A DNA stretch of 64,000 bases. Source: Svornostia abyssi (GTDB taxonomy: Bacteria > Actinomycetota > Thermoleophilia > Solirubrobacterales > Solirubrobacteraceae). The position numbers and the translations under genes were made by a program. The DNA lies in the NCBI GenBank assembly GCA_024666565.1, contig CP088295.1, positions 682,001 to 746,000 of the forward strand, in the 5' to 3' direction. Position 1 is the stretch's first letter. Each line of letters starts with the position of its first letter. The notes beneath the pieces were generated by a model. That model saw nothing but the letters and a program-made list of their open reading frames with translations. It ran no database searches and was not told where the DNA came from. Shown piece by piece: positions 17,317 through 27,755 of this stretch.

Positions 17317-18921
17317 ATGGCGATTCTGGATACGAAGATGGACCCGGCCTCGGCGGAGTACCGGCGCCGCCGCGACCACGCGCTCGCCGCGCTGGCGAAC
17401 CTCGACGAGGAGTACGCGAAGGTCCGCATGGCCGGCGGCGAGCAGAAGCTCGCGCGCCGCCGCGCCGAGGGCCGGATGCAGATCCGCGAGCGGATCGAGA
17501 ACTTCATCGACCCCGACGCGCCCTTTCTGGAGGTGGCGCCGTTCGCCGCGTGGGGCACCGACAAGGCCGTCGGCGCCAGCTACGTCACCGGGATCGGCGT
17601 CGTCGAGGGCACCGAGGTCATGATCTCCGGCCACGACGCCTCGATCCGCGGCGGCGCGATGAACAGCCTGACGCTGCGCAAGCAGATCCGGGCGCTCGAC
17701 ATCTGCATCAAGAACCGGATGCCGTACGTGTGGTTCGTGGAGTCCGGCGGCGGGGATCTCAACGACATCCTCGAGATGGCGGTGCCCGGCGGCGAGGTGT
17801 TCCGCCAGACGTCCGAGCTGTCGTCGATGGGCGTGCCCTGCCTGACGATCGTCTTCGGCAACGCGACCGCCGGCGGCGCCTATCAGCCCGGCCTCTCCGA
17901 CCACGTCATCATGATCCGGGAGCGGTCGCACACGTTCCTGGCCGGCCGCGCGCTCACGCTCATGGCGACCGGCGAGGTGTCCACCGACGAGGAGCTGGGC
18001 GGCGCGGAGATGCACTCGCGCGTGTCGGGCCTCAACGACCTCATGGCAGAGGACGAGATGGACGCGCTGCGCCTCGGCCGCCAGGTCATCCGCCGCTACA
18101 ACTGGACGAAGCAGGGCCCGGGTCCGCTGGAGCTTCCGGTGCGCGAGCCGCTGCACCCGGCCGAGGACCTGCTCGCGGTGGCGCCGACGGACTTCAAGGA
18201 GCCGTTCGACATGTGGGAGCTCATCGCCCGCGTCGTCGACGGCTCGGAGTACGACGAGTACAAGCCGATGTACGGCACGCAGCTCAGCTGCGGCTGGGCG
18301 GCGATCCACGGCTACCGCGTCGGCATCCTGGCCAACATCCAGGGCATCCTCTTCAGCGAGGAGTCGCAGAAGGCCACGAACTTCATCCAGCTCTGCAACC
18401 AGCGCGACATCCCGCTGGTGTTCCTCATGAACTCGAGCGGCTACATGGTCGGGCAGGAGTACGAGCGGGGCGGGATCATCAAGCACGGGTCGCAGATGGT
18501 CCGCGCGGTGGCGAACTCCCGGGTCCCGCACATCACGATCATCCCCGGCAGCTCCTACGGGGCCGCGAACTACGGGATGAGCGGCCGCGGCCTGCGGCCG
18601 AACTTCCTCTTCTGCTGGCCGACGACAGAGGTCGGCGTGATGGGCACCGAGCAGATGGTCGGGATGCTCACCATGAGCTCGCGGGAGGCCGCGGAGAAGC
18701 GCGGCCGGGAATGGACCAAGGAACAGGAGGACGCGTTGGCGGCGGCCATCACCGAACGGCTCGAGACCGAGAAGAAGGTGCTGGCCAGCTCCGGCCGCAT
18801 CCTCGACGACGGGGTCATCGACCCGCGCGACACCCGCGACGTGATCGGCTTCTGCCTCAGCGTCTGCCACAACGCCCCGGTGCAGGGCGCCCGCAACGAG
18901 TTCGGCGTGCTGAGGGTCTGA
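17317..18921 (+). CDS. Acyl-CoA carboxylase, carboxyltransferase subunit (MCC/GCC type)
   Basis: A 534-residue carboxyltransferase with two crotonase-like halves. The N half has the RMQIRERIENFIDPD start and GNATAGGAYQPGLSDH at the acyl-CoA pocket. The C half has PGSSYGAANYGMSGRGL at the biotin pocket. The C-terminal DDGVIDPRDTRDVIGFCLS and FGVLRV resemble methylcrotonyl- and geranyl-CoA carboxylase beta subunits more than propionyl-CoA carboxylase. It would transfer carboxyl from biotin to the gamma-methyl of a beta-methyl-enoyl-CoA. The biotin subunit follows after one base. Confidence 0.88.
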   Translation: MAILDTKMDPASAEYRRRRDHALAALANLDEEYAKVRMAGGEQKLARRRAEGRMQIRERIENFIDPDAPFLEVAPFAAWGTDKAVGASYVTGIGVVEGTEVMISGHDASIRGGAMNSLTLRKQIRALDICIKNRMPYVWFVESGGGDLNDILEMAVPGGEVFRQTSELSSMGVPCLTIVFGNATAGGAYQPGLSDHVIMIRERSHTFLAGRALTLMATGEVSTDEELGGAEMHSRVSGLNDLMAEDEMDALRLGRQVIRRYNWTKQGPGPLELPVREPLHPAEDLLAVAPTDFKEPFDMWELIARVVDGSEYDEYKPMYGTQLSCGWAAIHGYRVGILANIQGILFSEESQKATNFIQLCNQRDIPLVFLMNSSGYMVGQEYERGGIIKHGSQMVRAVANSRVPHITIIPGSSYGAANYGMSGRGLRPNFLFCWPTTEVGVMGTEQMVGMLTMSSREAAEKRGREWTKEQEDALAAAITERLETEKKVLASSGRILDDGVIDPRDTRDVIGFCLSVCHNAPVQGARNEFGVLRV

Positions 18922-18922
18922 C

Positions 18923-20932
18923 ATGGACAACGTGCACGAGATCCGGCGACTGCTGGTCGCCAACCGCGGGGGAGATCGCCCTGCGGGTGATGCGGACCGC
19001 CACCGCGATGGGCATCGAGACCGTCGCCGTCCACTCCGACGTCGACGCGGCCGAGCCCTTCGTCCTGGCCGCGGACCAGGCGGTCTCTCTCGGCGGCGAG
19101 TCCGCCGCCGAGAGCTACCTCGTTGCGGAGAAGATCATCAAGGCCGCGAACGCCACGGGGGCGGACGCGATCCACCCGGGGTATGGGTTCCTCGCCGAGA
19201 ACGCGGACTTCGCCCGGCAGTGCGAGGCGGCCGGCCTCATCTTCGTCGGCCCCCGGCCTGACGCCATTGAGCGGATGGGCTCCAAGCTCGAGGCCAAGCG
19301 GCTGCTCGCCCGGCGCCGGCGTGCCGCTGCTTCCTGACGTCGACGCAACCGGGATGGAGGGCGACGAACTGCTCGCCGCCGGAGCGCAGGTCGGCTACCC
19401 GCTGCTGATCAAGCCGGCGGCCGGCGGCGGGGGCAAAGGCATGCGGGTCGTCCGCGACGGCGCCGATCTCGTGGCGGCCGTGGAGGCCTCGCGGCGCGAG
19501 GCGCTCGGCGCGTTCGGCGACGACACGATCCTGCTCGAGCGCTACGTCGAGCACGGGCGGCACGTCGAGATCCAGATCCTCGGCGACCTGCACGGCACCG
19601 TCACCCATCTCGGCGAGCGCGAGTGCTCGATCCAGCGCCGTCACCAGAAGATCATCGAGGAGTCGCCGTCCGTCGCGGTCGACGAGGAGCTGCGCGCCCG
19701 GATGGGCGCCGCCGCCGTCGCGGCCGGCGAGGTGATCGACTACGTCGGCGCGGGCACCGTGGAGTTCCTCCTCGGTGACGACGGGGAGTTCTTCTTCCTC
19801 GAGGTCAACACGCGCCTGCAGGTCGAGCATCCCGTCACCGAGGAGGTGACCGGGCTCGACCTCGTTCGCCTCCAGCTCGAGGTGGCGATGGGCGAGCCGA
19901 TCCCGCAGGAGGCCAAGGCCCCGCGGCCGACCGGGCACGCGATCGAGGCGCGGCTGTACGCGGAGGACCCGGGGGCCGACTTCCTGCCGCAGACCGGGCG
20001 GCTCGACCACCTGGACCTCCAGGAGTCCGGAGCGATCCGGGTCGACGCAGGCCCGGTCAGCGGCTCGGAGGTCTCCATCCACTACGACCCGATGATCGCG
20101 AAGGTCATCGCGCGCGCCCCCAGCCGCCGTGAGGCGATCCGCGCGCTGGCGAAGGCCCTGCGCCGCTCGGAGATCGACGGCCTGCGGACCAACCGCGACT
20201 TCCTCGTCCGCCTGCTCGAGGACGACCGCTTCCGCGCGGGCGACTTCTCCACGACGTTCCTCGACGACCCATCGACCGCGGGCCTGCGCGCGCCGCTCGT
20301 CGAGGGGGGAGGAGGTCGAGCTCTCCGCGCTCGCCGCAGCGCTCGCCTCGCAGGCGCAGCGTCGGGCGTCGGCCACGGTGCTGGCGTCCATGCCGACCGG
20401 GTTCCGCAGCCATCCCTGGGCGGACCAGTGGGTCGAGTACACGGTCGGCGACCGAACCCTGAAGGTGGAGTACCGGTTCGTGCGCCGCGTGGCGACCCGC
20501 CTGCTCGTCGACGGGACCGCCCTCGACCACGTGCGGCTGCTGGCCGCCGAGCCGGACGCGGTCACCCTGGAGGCGGGCGGCATCGAGCGCCGGTTCGCCG
20601 TCCGCATCCACGGCGACCGCATCGAGGTCAACGGCGACGTCGGACAGTGCTCGCTCGTCGAGGTGCCCCGCTACCCGGACCTCGCGGCGCTCGCGCCTCC
20701 CGGCAGCCTGCTGGCGCCGATGCCCGGGAAGGTCGTGCGGGTCGCGGTCGGGCTCGGCGACGAGGTCACCGAATCGCAGCCGCTCCTCACGCTCGAGGCG
20801 ATGAAGATGGAGCACGAGATCATCGCCCCCAGCGCCGGCGTCATCTCCCACCTGCCGGTGGCGGTCGGCACCCAGGTGGACGAGGGGACGATCCTCGCCG
20901 CCATCGACGACGGCAGCGGCGAGGACGCCTGA
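18923..20932 (+). CDS. Acyl-CoA carboxylase, biotin carboxylase/biotin carrier subunit (three frameshifts)
   Basis: Repaired, this is a protein of about 668 residues. It has a biotin carboxylase N domain (RRLLVANRGEIALRVMRTA), the ATP-grasp loop PAAGGGGKGMRVV, the HLGERECSIQRRHQK active-site segment, EVNTRLQVEHPVTE and a C-terminal biotin carrier domain with LEAMKMEHEI (biotinyl Lys in MKM). Three one-base insertions break it: GGGGG at 18968, GCCCGGC at 19308 and GGGGGG at 20304. With one base removed at each, every family motif joins in frame. All three are more easily read as sequence errors than decay. It partners the carboxyltransferase at 17317 and ends 7 bp from a convergent CoA ligase. 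Confidence 0.85.
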
Positions 20933-20939
20933 CCGAGTC

Positions 20940-22517
20940 TCAGGTCGCGGAGTCGGTCAGCCCCACGGCCGACTCCGTGCCGCCGTAGTCGCGGCGCAGC
21001 TCGCGCTTGAGCACCTTGCCCGACGGGTTCTTCGGCAGGTCCTCGGCGAGGAAGACCTGCTTGGGGACCTTGTGGGCGGCCAGCGTGCTCTTCGCGTGCA
21101 CGATGAGCTCGTCGCTGGTGACGTCGCCCTTGACCACGACGACGGCGGCGATGGCCTCGATCCACTTGGGATCGGGCACGCCGATGACGGCGACCTCGGC
21201 GACCGCGGGGTGGCCGTAGAGGGCGTCTTCGACCTCGCGTGAGGCGACGAGCACCCCGCCGGTGTTCACGACGTCCTTGATGCGGTCGACGACGAACAGG
21301 TAGCCCTCCTCGTCGATGCGGACGAGGTCGCCGGAGTGAAACCACCCGCCGGCGAACGCCTGCTCGGTCTCCTCGGGCTTGTCCCAGTAGCCGGTGCACA
21401 ACTGCGGGGAGCGGTAGACGACCTCGCCCAGCTCGCCCGGTGCGACGTCCTGCATGTCGGCGTCGACGACGCGCGCTTCGACGAAGAGCGCGGGCCGGCC
21501 GACGGAGTCGGGGCGGTCGTCGTGCTCCTCGGGGCGCAGCACGGTGGCGAGCGGCCCGATCTCCGACTGGCCGAAGCAGTTGTAGAACCCGACGTCGGGC
21601 AGCCGCTTGCGCAGCTCCTGGAGCACCGGGACGGGCATGATCGACGCCCCGTAGTACGCACGCTGCAGGCTGGAGAGGTCGGCGTCCGCGAGGCCGGGGT
21701 GGTTGGCCAGCCCGACCCACACCGTCGGCGGGAAGAACAGCGACGTGATGCCCTCACGCGGCACGCGCTCCAGGACGTCGTTCAGGTTGGGCGCCTCGAC
21801 GAGGTGGTTCGTCGCCCCCACGGCGAGCCCCGGCATGAGGAACACGTGCATCTGCGCGGAGTGGTACAGCGGCAGCGCGTGCAGTGGCACGTCGTCGGCG
21901 GTGATGTCCAGCCCGGTGATGCACGACGCGTACTCGTGCACGAGCGCCTGGTGGGTGAGCATCGCGCCCTTCGGCGCCGACGTCGTCCCCGAGGTGTAGA
22001 GCAGCTGGACGAGGTCGCCTTCCCGCACCCCGTCCTCCTCGCGCAGCCACCCGTCTTCGTCCTGCGCCCAGCCCAGCACGTGGTCGGCGCCGTCGCCTCG
22101 CAGCCGTCCGTGCAGCATGGAGCCCAACCGATCGGACACCGCGCCCACGGCGTCGACGAGCGCCGGATCGACGAACACCGCCGACGGCTTGGACTGCGTC
22201 AGCAGGTACGCCAGCTCATCCCCGGTGCTGTTGAAGTTCACCGGGACGTGGACGAGGCCCGCCCGCGCGCACCCCAGGTACAGCAGGAGGTATGCGTCAG
22301 AGTTCTTCCCGAACGCCGCGACCCGGTCACCGTGGCGCAGTCCTCGGTCCAGCAGCGCCGCTGCCACCCGGCTGACCGCCGTCTCCAGCTCTTCGTACGT
22401 CCAGCGGCGATCCTCGAAGACCAGCGCCACCCGATCGGGAAAGCGCCGCGCGCTGCGCGTCAGGACCGCGCCCACAGTGCTGTGGAACGACGGGGCGCCC
22501 TGCGTGTCGGTACCCAT
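20940..22517 (-). CDS. Acyl-CoA synthetase (AMP-binding)
   Basis: A 525-residue ligase. It has LLYTSGTTSAPKGAMLTH (P-loop-like, about residues 168-185), FGQSE, FHSGDLVRIDEEGYLFVVDR and the lid motif PKNPSGKVLKREL. The ATG at 22517 is chosen because it precedes the adenylating domain directly. The frame is open further upstream only through a frameshift in the neighbouring gene. It lies 17 bp downstream of the AtuA-like gene on the same strand, and the two probably form an operon. It may activate a terpenoid or branched acid for the carboxylase pathway (inference). Confidence 0.9.
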   Translation of the reverse strand: MGTDTQGAPSFHSTVGAVLTRSARRFPDRVALVFEDRRWTYEELETAVSRVAAALLDRGLRHGDRVAAFGKNSDAYLLLYLGCARAGLVHVPVNFNSTGDELAYLLTQSKPSAVFVDPALVDAVGAVSDRLGSMLHGRLRGDGADHVLGWAQDEDGWLREEDGVREGDLVQLLYTSGTTSAPKGAMLTHQALVHEYASCITGLDITADDVPLHALPLYHSAQMHVFLMPGLAVGATNHLVEAPNLNDVLERVPREGITSLFFPPTVWVGLANHPGLADADLSSLQRAYYGASIMPVPVLQELRKRLPDVGFYNCFGQSEIGPLATVLRPEEHDDRPDSVGRPALFVEARVVDADMQDVAPGELGEVVYRSPQLCTGYWDKPEETEQAFAGGWFHSGDLVRIDEEGYLFVVDRIKDVVNTGGVLVASREVEDALYGHPAVAEVAVIGVPDPKWIEAIAAVVVVKGDVTSDELIVHAKSTLAAHKVPKQVFLAEDLPKNPSGKVLKRELRRDYGGTESAVGLTDSAT

Positions 22518-22534
22518 GATCCGTCTCCGATCTC

Positions 22535-24389
22535 TCAGGCGAGCGCCGGGGCCTTGGCCCCGCGCTCGCGCTCGGGGGTCATCCGCGCCGAATGGTCGGC
22601 CAGCTCCGCCGGGATCGAGACCGGGAGGTCGAGCAGCTGGCCGGCCACCGCCTTGCCCTGCGAGTCGAACCGCAGCGACTCGGTGCCTCCGGCGATGAGG
22701 CCGTTGCGCAGGATGAAGTTCAGCGCGCGCGGGCCCGGCATCTCGTAGCGCTCGATCGACGTCGCCCCGAGGTGCGCGAGGTACTCCCCGACGCGCTCGG
22801 AGCTCAACTCGCGCTGCAGGATCGGCCAGAACACCTCGTCGCGGGCGATGACGCCGATGTTGACGTGGGCGCCCTTGTCCCCGCTGCGCCCGTGCGCGAT
22901 CTCCGCGAGCGGCACCTCGATCGTCGCGCCGCCGTTCGGGCCCGCAGCCGACGCCTCGGTCGCGGCGGGCGTGCGGGTCGTGTAGTCCGCGCAGAGCTCG
23001 AGGGGGGACGTCCTCGTACGGCACCGGGACGGGATCCCCGGAGGCCGTGTGCATCGTGATCTCGAGCGGGACGAGCTCGCGCGGCACGGCGAAGGAGTCC
23101 AGGCGCAGGACGGGGCTCGGCCGGGTGACGCCCTGGCCGCCGAACGACATCCCCTGCGGGCCGGCGATCGCTGCGCCGACCAGCTCGCGGAAGAACCCGG
23201 CCAGCGCCTTGAAGTCGTCGTGGCGAGCGCCGAGCTTGACGATGACCTCGCGGGTGCGGGCGTTGGCGTTCGCGCCGTACGTCGCCTCCGCGCCGAGCAC
23301 CTCGACGTTCGTGTCGCGGAAGTCGTCGAACCCGGCGGCCTGCAGCATCATCCGCCCGCGCTCGATCGAATCGGCGCCGAAGCGCTCGGCCTTCGCGATC
23401 GCGTCACGGCCGGCGAGCATGAACATCATCTGGCCGCGGAACCCATCCGCGGTCTGTGCGCAGGCCTTGAGCGTCGACGGCGGCGCGGTGCCCTTCACGC
23501 CGCTGACGGCGACCTGGTCCGGCGCGACGTCCTCGAGGGTGGCCTCCGTCAGGTCGACGACGACGTCCGGGACGATGTACGCGGAAGGGTCGCCGATCTC
23601 GTAGACCATCTGCTCGGCGACGCTGCGCCGGTCGACGATCCCGTCGGTCCCGTCCGGCTTGGTCACCACGAAGTCGCCGTGCTCCTCGACGATGGCGATC
23701 GGGTAGCCGACGTTGACCCAGCGCCCTGTGTCGCGCCAGTCGGTGAAGGTGCCGCCCGTGCCGGCGGCGCCGCACTCGAGCAGGTGCCCGGCCAGCGTGC
23801 CGGAGGCGAGTTTGTCGAACTCCTCCGGCCCCCAGCCGAACTCGTGGATCAGCGGCCCGAGGAAGATGGCGCTGTCGACGGAGCGGCCGGTGACGACGAC
23901 GTCGGCGCCGGCGCCGAGCGCCGCGGCGATCGCCCGGGCGCCGGTGTAGGCGTTCATCGACCAGGCGTCCTGCGGGACCGGCGTGCCCTTGTCGGTCTCG
24001 CGCAGGCCGAGCGCGGCCAGCTCGCCCACGCGTCCGGTGAGCTCGTCGCCCGTGACGCCGGCGACCTTGAGGTCCAGGCCCGCGGCCTGCGCGGCCGCGG
24101 TGATGACGTCCACCGCTCCGGGGATGTTGACCCCGCCCGCGTTCGTGACGACCTTGATGCCCTGCTCGTGGTACGCGGTGAGGTTCTTCGCGATGAGCTG
24201 GATGAGGTCGACGGCGTAGCCGAGCTCGGGCTTCTTGTCGCGGGCCCGGGTGAGCACCGCCATCGTCAGCTCGGCGAGCCCCTCGTAACAGAGGTAGTCG
24301 CAGCGGCCGTCCTTCAGCAGCTGCGGGGTGGAGAGGGCCGTGTCGCCCCACGCTCCGGTGGCTCCACCGATGGTCACGGTCTTGGACAT
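22535..24389 (-). CDS. AtuA-like protein, acyclic terpene utilisation family (one frameshift)
   Basis: A protein of about 617 residues once repaired. The N-terminal DUF1446 domain starts VTIGGATGAWGDT and carries KVVTNAGGVNIPG, TGRSVDSAIFLGPL and ECGAAGTGGTFTDW. The C-terminal AtuA-like domain holds AHGRSGDKGAHVNIG. The slip is at 23002-23007 (six G on the plus strand; five restores VPLELCADYTTRTP). AtuA proteins occur in citronellol/geraniol degradation clusters with geranyl-CoA carboxylase, but their exact reaction is unknown to me. The association with the carboxylase and CoA ligase here supports a terpenoid or branched-acid pathway. Confidence 0.85.
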
Positions 24390-24429
24390 GGGTCTCTCCT
24401 TCGAAGGCTTGAATCAGCGGGGCGGTGCC

Positions 24430-24454
24430 TTATTGGAAAATAGATAGTAGCATC
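24430..24454 (+). promoter_or_regulatory. Promoter/operator element TTATTGGAAAAT...TAGCATC
   Basis: A 25-bp AT-rich element in the divergent gap between the AtuA-like gene and the hydratase. TAGCAT (24448-24453) fits a -10 box for the hydratase. Related elements lie at 4208 and 14833. Confidence 0.5.
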
Positions 24455-24492
24455 ACCACCCTGCCGTCGTGGCCGACCACAAGGAGAAACCG

Positions 24493-25273
24493 ATGAGCTA
24501 CGAAACCTTGCTCTACGACGTGACCGGCGGCGTCGCGACCGTGACGCTCAACCGCCCCGAGCAGCGCAATGCGCTGTCCCGGCAGATGGTGCTCGAGCTC
24601 ATCGACGCGCTGACGCGCGTGCGCGACGACGAGGACGTGCGCTGCCTGGTGCTCACCGGCGCTGGCAAGGTCTTTTGCGCGGGAGGTGACCTCGCAGCGT
24701 TCAAGGAGGAGAAGCCGACCGCCCAGCGGCACTTCGAGAACGGGGCGATGGCCGAGCTGCTGACGCTCATCCCCAAGCTCGGCAAGCCCTCGATCTGCGC
24801 GGCCAACGGGCCGATCCTGGCCGGCGCGACCGGGATGGCGTTCAGCTGCACGCTGGTGATCGCCAAGGAGGGGGACCACCATCGGGATGCCGGAGATGAA
24901 GATCGGCGGCTTCCCCTTCATGGTGTCGATGCTCGCGTCGCGCCAGGCCCCGCCGCGCAAGATCGCCGAGATGGCATTCCTCGGCGAGACGATCGGCGCC
25001 GCCGAGGCCGCCGAGTGGGGGCTCATCAACAAGGTCGTGCCCGCCGGCGAGTTCGACGCGGCCGTCGCGGACTGGGCGGGCCAGCTCGCGGCCAAGAGCC
25101 CGCTCATGCTCCGGCTCGGCGCGGACTGCTTCTACGAGCAGAGTCTGCTCGACCGCGAGCGGGCGGCGAACCTCATGACCCACTACATGCTGCTCGCGAT
25201 CGAGAGCGAGGACATGAAGGAGGGCATCACCGCGTTCTTCGAGAAGCGCGCGCCCGTGTGGACCGGCCGCTGA
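24493..25273 (+). CDS. Enoyl-CoA hydratase/isomerase family (one frameshift)
   Basis: A crotonase of about 259 residues when repaired. It has LNRPEQRNALS, GKVFCAGGDLAAF (oxyanion hole) and, after the slip, MPEMKIGGFPF with the second catalytic Glu. The first Glu position is Met in AGATGMAFSC, so isomerase or another crotonase chemistry is possible. The slip is GGGGG at 24870-24874, where GGGG restores KEGTTIGMPE. The ATG follows AAGGAG by 6 bp. It is convergent with the PucR gene 4 bp beyond its stop. Confidence 0.83.
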
Positions 25274-25277
25274 GTCG

Positions 25278-26478
25278 TCAGACCTCGAGCGCCCGCGCTC
25301 TGAGCGCCAGCTCGAGCTCGAACCGCGCGTCGGGGTCGTCCAGGTCGTCGCCGAGCAGCTCGCGCAGCTGGTTCATCCGGTAGCGCACGGTCTGCGGGTG
25401 GACGTGCAGCGCCTCGGCGACGCTCGGCCCGTGACCCTGCGCGCGCAGCCACGCAAGCAGCGTCTTCTGCAGGCGCTGGGAGGCAGCGGGGCGCAGGGCG
25501 TCGAACGGGCCGAGCCGGGCGCGGGCAAGCTCGTCGAGCTCGTCCTCGGCGGCGCCGAGGGCGACGGCGGCGCGGTGGTCGTCGGCCCACCACGGGCCTG
25601 CGCCCAGCGCGCCGCGCTCGCCGAGCTGCAGGCAGCGGCGCGCGCGGCGCAGCGAGCGGCCGGCGTCGGCGGGCGCGACCGGGGGGCCCGACCGCCGCGG
25701 GCGCCTCGGCCTCCCCGAGCGCCCGGCGAAGCGTCGCGGCGCGCCCGGGCCCGTCCGGGTCGGGCCAGATGACGCCGGCGTCGAGGGCGCCTCCGTGGCC
25801 GGTGACGAGCGCCTCCGGTCCCAGCGTGCGAGCGACGTGCAGCGCCGTTGCTTCGTCCGGGATGACGACGACCGCGAGCCGCTCCGGCACCGACCAGCCC
25901 GCGCGCGCGGCCGCGTCGGCCACCGCACCGGGGTCCTGCGGCTCGGCGAGCAGCGCGTCCGCGACCGCGCGCCGACGGCGTGCCTGCTCGCCGGCCTGCT
26001 CGGCCAGCGCCCCTGCGTACCCCTGCACGGTGAGCGCCGCGAGGTCTTCGACGTAGAGGAAGAGCGCCTCCGCGAGCCGCTGGACGGCGTCGGGGTCGCA
26101 GCCCGCAGCGCTCGCGGTGCGGCCGAGGCGATGCCACGACACGCGTGCGCCGATCCGGTACGCGGTCTGCAGCGTCTCGAGGCTGCGTCCGGCCTGCTGC
26201 TCGGACGCGCCGAGCCGGCGGACGGTGTCGTGCATCGCCTGCACGTCGGAGGACGGGTCCTTGACGAGATCGACGAACTGCTGCAGCGACTGGTCGACGC
26301 CCATCCGGATGCCGGCCGCGAACTCGCCGCGCAGCGGTCGGCGGTACGCCGGCACCTCCTCGACGATCGCGCCGATGATCTCCTCCGAGAGCGTCGGCAT
26401 GTCGGCCTGCAGCGCAGGCGCGAGCTCGCCAGGGAGCTCAGGCCATGTGCTCTCGGACACGCGACGGGCGGTCGGCAT
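25278..26478 (-). CDS. PucR family transcriptional regulator (one frameshift)
   Basis: Repaired, this is a regulator of about 399 residues. It has an N-terminal helical sensor-like region (EEIIGAIVEEVPAYRRPLRG), a GGDEF-like central part and a C-terminal PucR helix-turn-helix with HGPSVAEALHVHPQTVRYRM and a final dimerisation helix. The slip is the run of six G at 25681-25686; five give AVGPPVAPADAGRS. Such regulators commonly sense catabolic substrates and activate nearby operons. It lies at the edge of the island. The ATG at 26478 is chosen over one 57 bp upstream that would add a non-conserved leader. Confidence 0.82.
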
Positions 26479-26562
26479 GTGCTGCGTAGCGTACGAACTG
26501 TGAAGCCCGACATGGGTCAGTCGCGTCCGCGGCACTGCCCGCGCTGCTGCTGAGACTGTCGA

Positions 26563-26588
26563 CGGAGCGGTGCCAGGGCACCGCTCCG
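26563..26588 (-). terminator. Hairpin after the secreted hypothetical gene
   Basis: A perfect 11-bp stem CGGAGCGGTGC/GCACCGCTCCG with a CAGG loop, 9 bp past the stop of the minus-strand gene at 26597. It also lies just upstream of the PucR gene, separating the catabolic island from what follows. Confidence 0.6.
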
Positions 26589-26596
26589 CAGGCCGC

Positions 26597-27529
26597 TCAG
26601 GTCAGGTCGGCCGACAGGGACCCGATGAAGAGCTTCATCGCCTGCGGGGTATCCAGCTTGTCTGCCTTCGTCACGCGCCCGACGATGACACGTCGTCCTG
26701 TGACCGCGTGAACGATGTCGTCGCCCTTCGCGCCGGGCACACTCCATGACTGCCGCACACTGGGGTCGCGGAGTCGTGCTGCGATAAGCCGCTTGCCCTT
26801 GGGCCAGAAGGCAGCGCCGTCGGAGAACGTCACGTCGAGCACCGAGACGAACCCCGGGTCCAACCGCGCATCGCGCCCGGTGCGGCAGTCGCGGCGATAC
26901 AGCGCGTTCGCCCGTCCGACGGTCCGCGCGAGGTACGGAGCGTCGAAGATCTGCCACCCCTCGCGATAGGTGTTGAACGCGACGCCACGGCAGGACCCGA
27001 CGGACCTGAGAACGGTTGCTTCGAGATCCGCCGTGAAGCCCGCTGGCCGAGTCTCCAACCGACCCGCGGCGAGGTCGATGTACCTCGTACACGTACCCCG
27101 GTCGTCACATGGGCCGCTACCGCCGACCCATCGCCGGCCGATAGCCGAGAAGTACATCGGGCGACCCGCAGGCGACTGGAGTGGGAGGGCCGTCGCTCGT
27201 CCCGTCCGAAGGTCGACCACCTGCCAGGACCCAGTCTCCGGGCAGTCGACGAGCAGCCGGCCCGCGGCGGCGTTTCGAGTGCCGACGCTCGGCACGCCGC
27301 AGCCCTCGGGGAGCTGCACGTTGCGCCGGACGCCGGACTCCGCATGCATGACCGTGAGCGTTCCCGACCGCCCCTTGCCGAAGACGAACGACCCGCTGTG
27401 ATCAGACAGCAGGGTGTCGACCGGGCCCGTCGAGAGGACGCGAAGAGGGCTGGCCGGAGAGGGGCCACTTGCGCCCAACAGCAGCACGCAGGCGAGGAGC
27501 GCAGGAGACACACCTCGACGGATCAGCAT
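26597..27529 (-). CDS. Hypothetical secreted protein
   Basis: A 310-residue protein with a clear signal peptide (MLIRRG, a hydrophobic core LLACVLLLGASG, then an Ala/Ser cleavage region). The mature part contains repeated beta-strand-like segments with GRRWVGGSG, a Cys pair in GPCDDRGTC and short motifs suggesting a beta-propeller. No family was recognised. The ATG at 27529 is preferred to a longer start because it begins the signal peptide directly. Base composition is slightly lower in G+C than its neighbours, and no partner gene is evident. Confidence 0.65.
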   Translation of the reverse strand: MLIRRGVSPALLACVLLLGASGPSPASPLRVLSTGPVDTLLSDHSGSFVFGKGRSGTLTVMHAESGVRRNVQLPEGCGVPSVGTRNAAAGRLLVDCPETGSWQVVDLRTGRATALPLQSPAGRPMYFSAIGRRWVGGSGPCDDRGTCTRYIDLAAGRLETRPAGFTADLEATVLRSVGSCRGVAFNTYREGWQIFDAPYLARTVGRANALYRRDCRTGRDARLDPGFVSVLDVTFSDGAAFWPKGKRLIAARLRDPSVRQSWSVPGAKGDDIVHAVTGRRVIVGRVTKADKLDTPQAMKLFIGSLSADLT

Positions 27530-27755
27530 GACGACGCGGGGGTTTGGTTCGGGAGTGGGTCGTGGCGGAGAACACACAGAGTCCCCCGACTGCTCAAGCG
27601 TCTCGCCGCAGCGAGGCCATACTGCTTAGGTAAGCACCGTACTGACGCGATGTCGTACCGCCCGCTGGATCCGTCCTTGGAGCGCCCAGTTCTTCCCCGG
27701 CTTCTCCGGCGGCATCGCGATCCGTAGGCTCTCGGCCGAGCCGTGAGCGCCCGCG

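Noticed and set aside
18923..20932. Treating the biotin carboxylase as a decayed pseudogene
   Set aside because: All motifs including the biotin site are intact, and the three slips match the error pattern seen in essential genes.
20940..24389. A 1149-residue AtuA-CoA ligase fusion
   Set aside because: The linking stretch between residues about 450 and 620 is Arg-rich frame-shifted sequence. Restoring one base at 23002 gives a complete AtuA ending at 22535 and a separate ligase from 22517.
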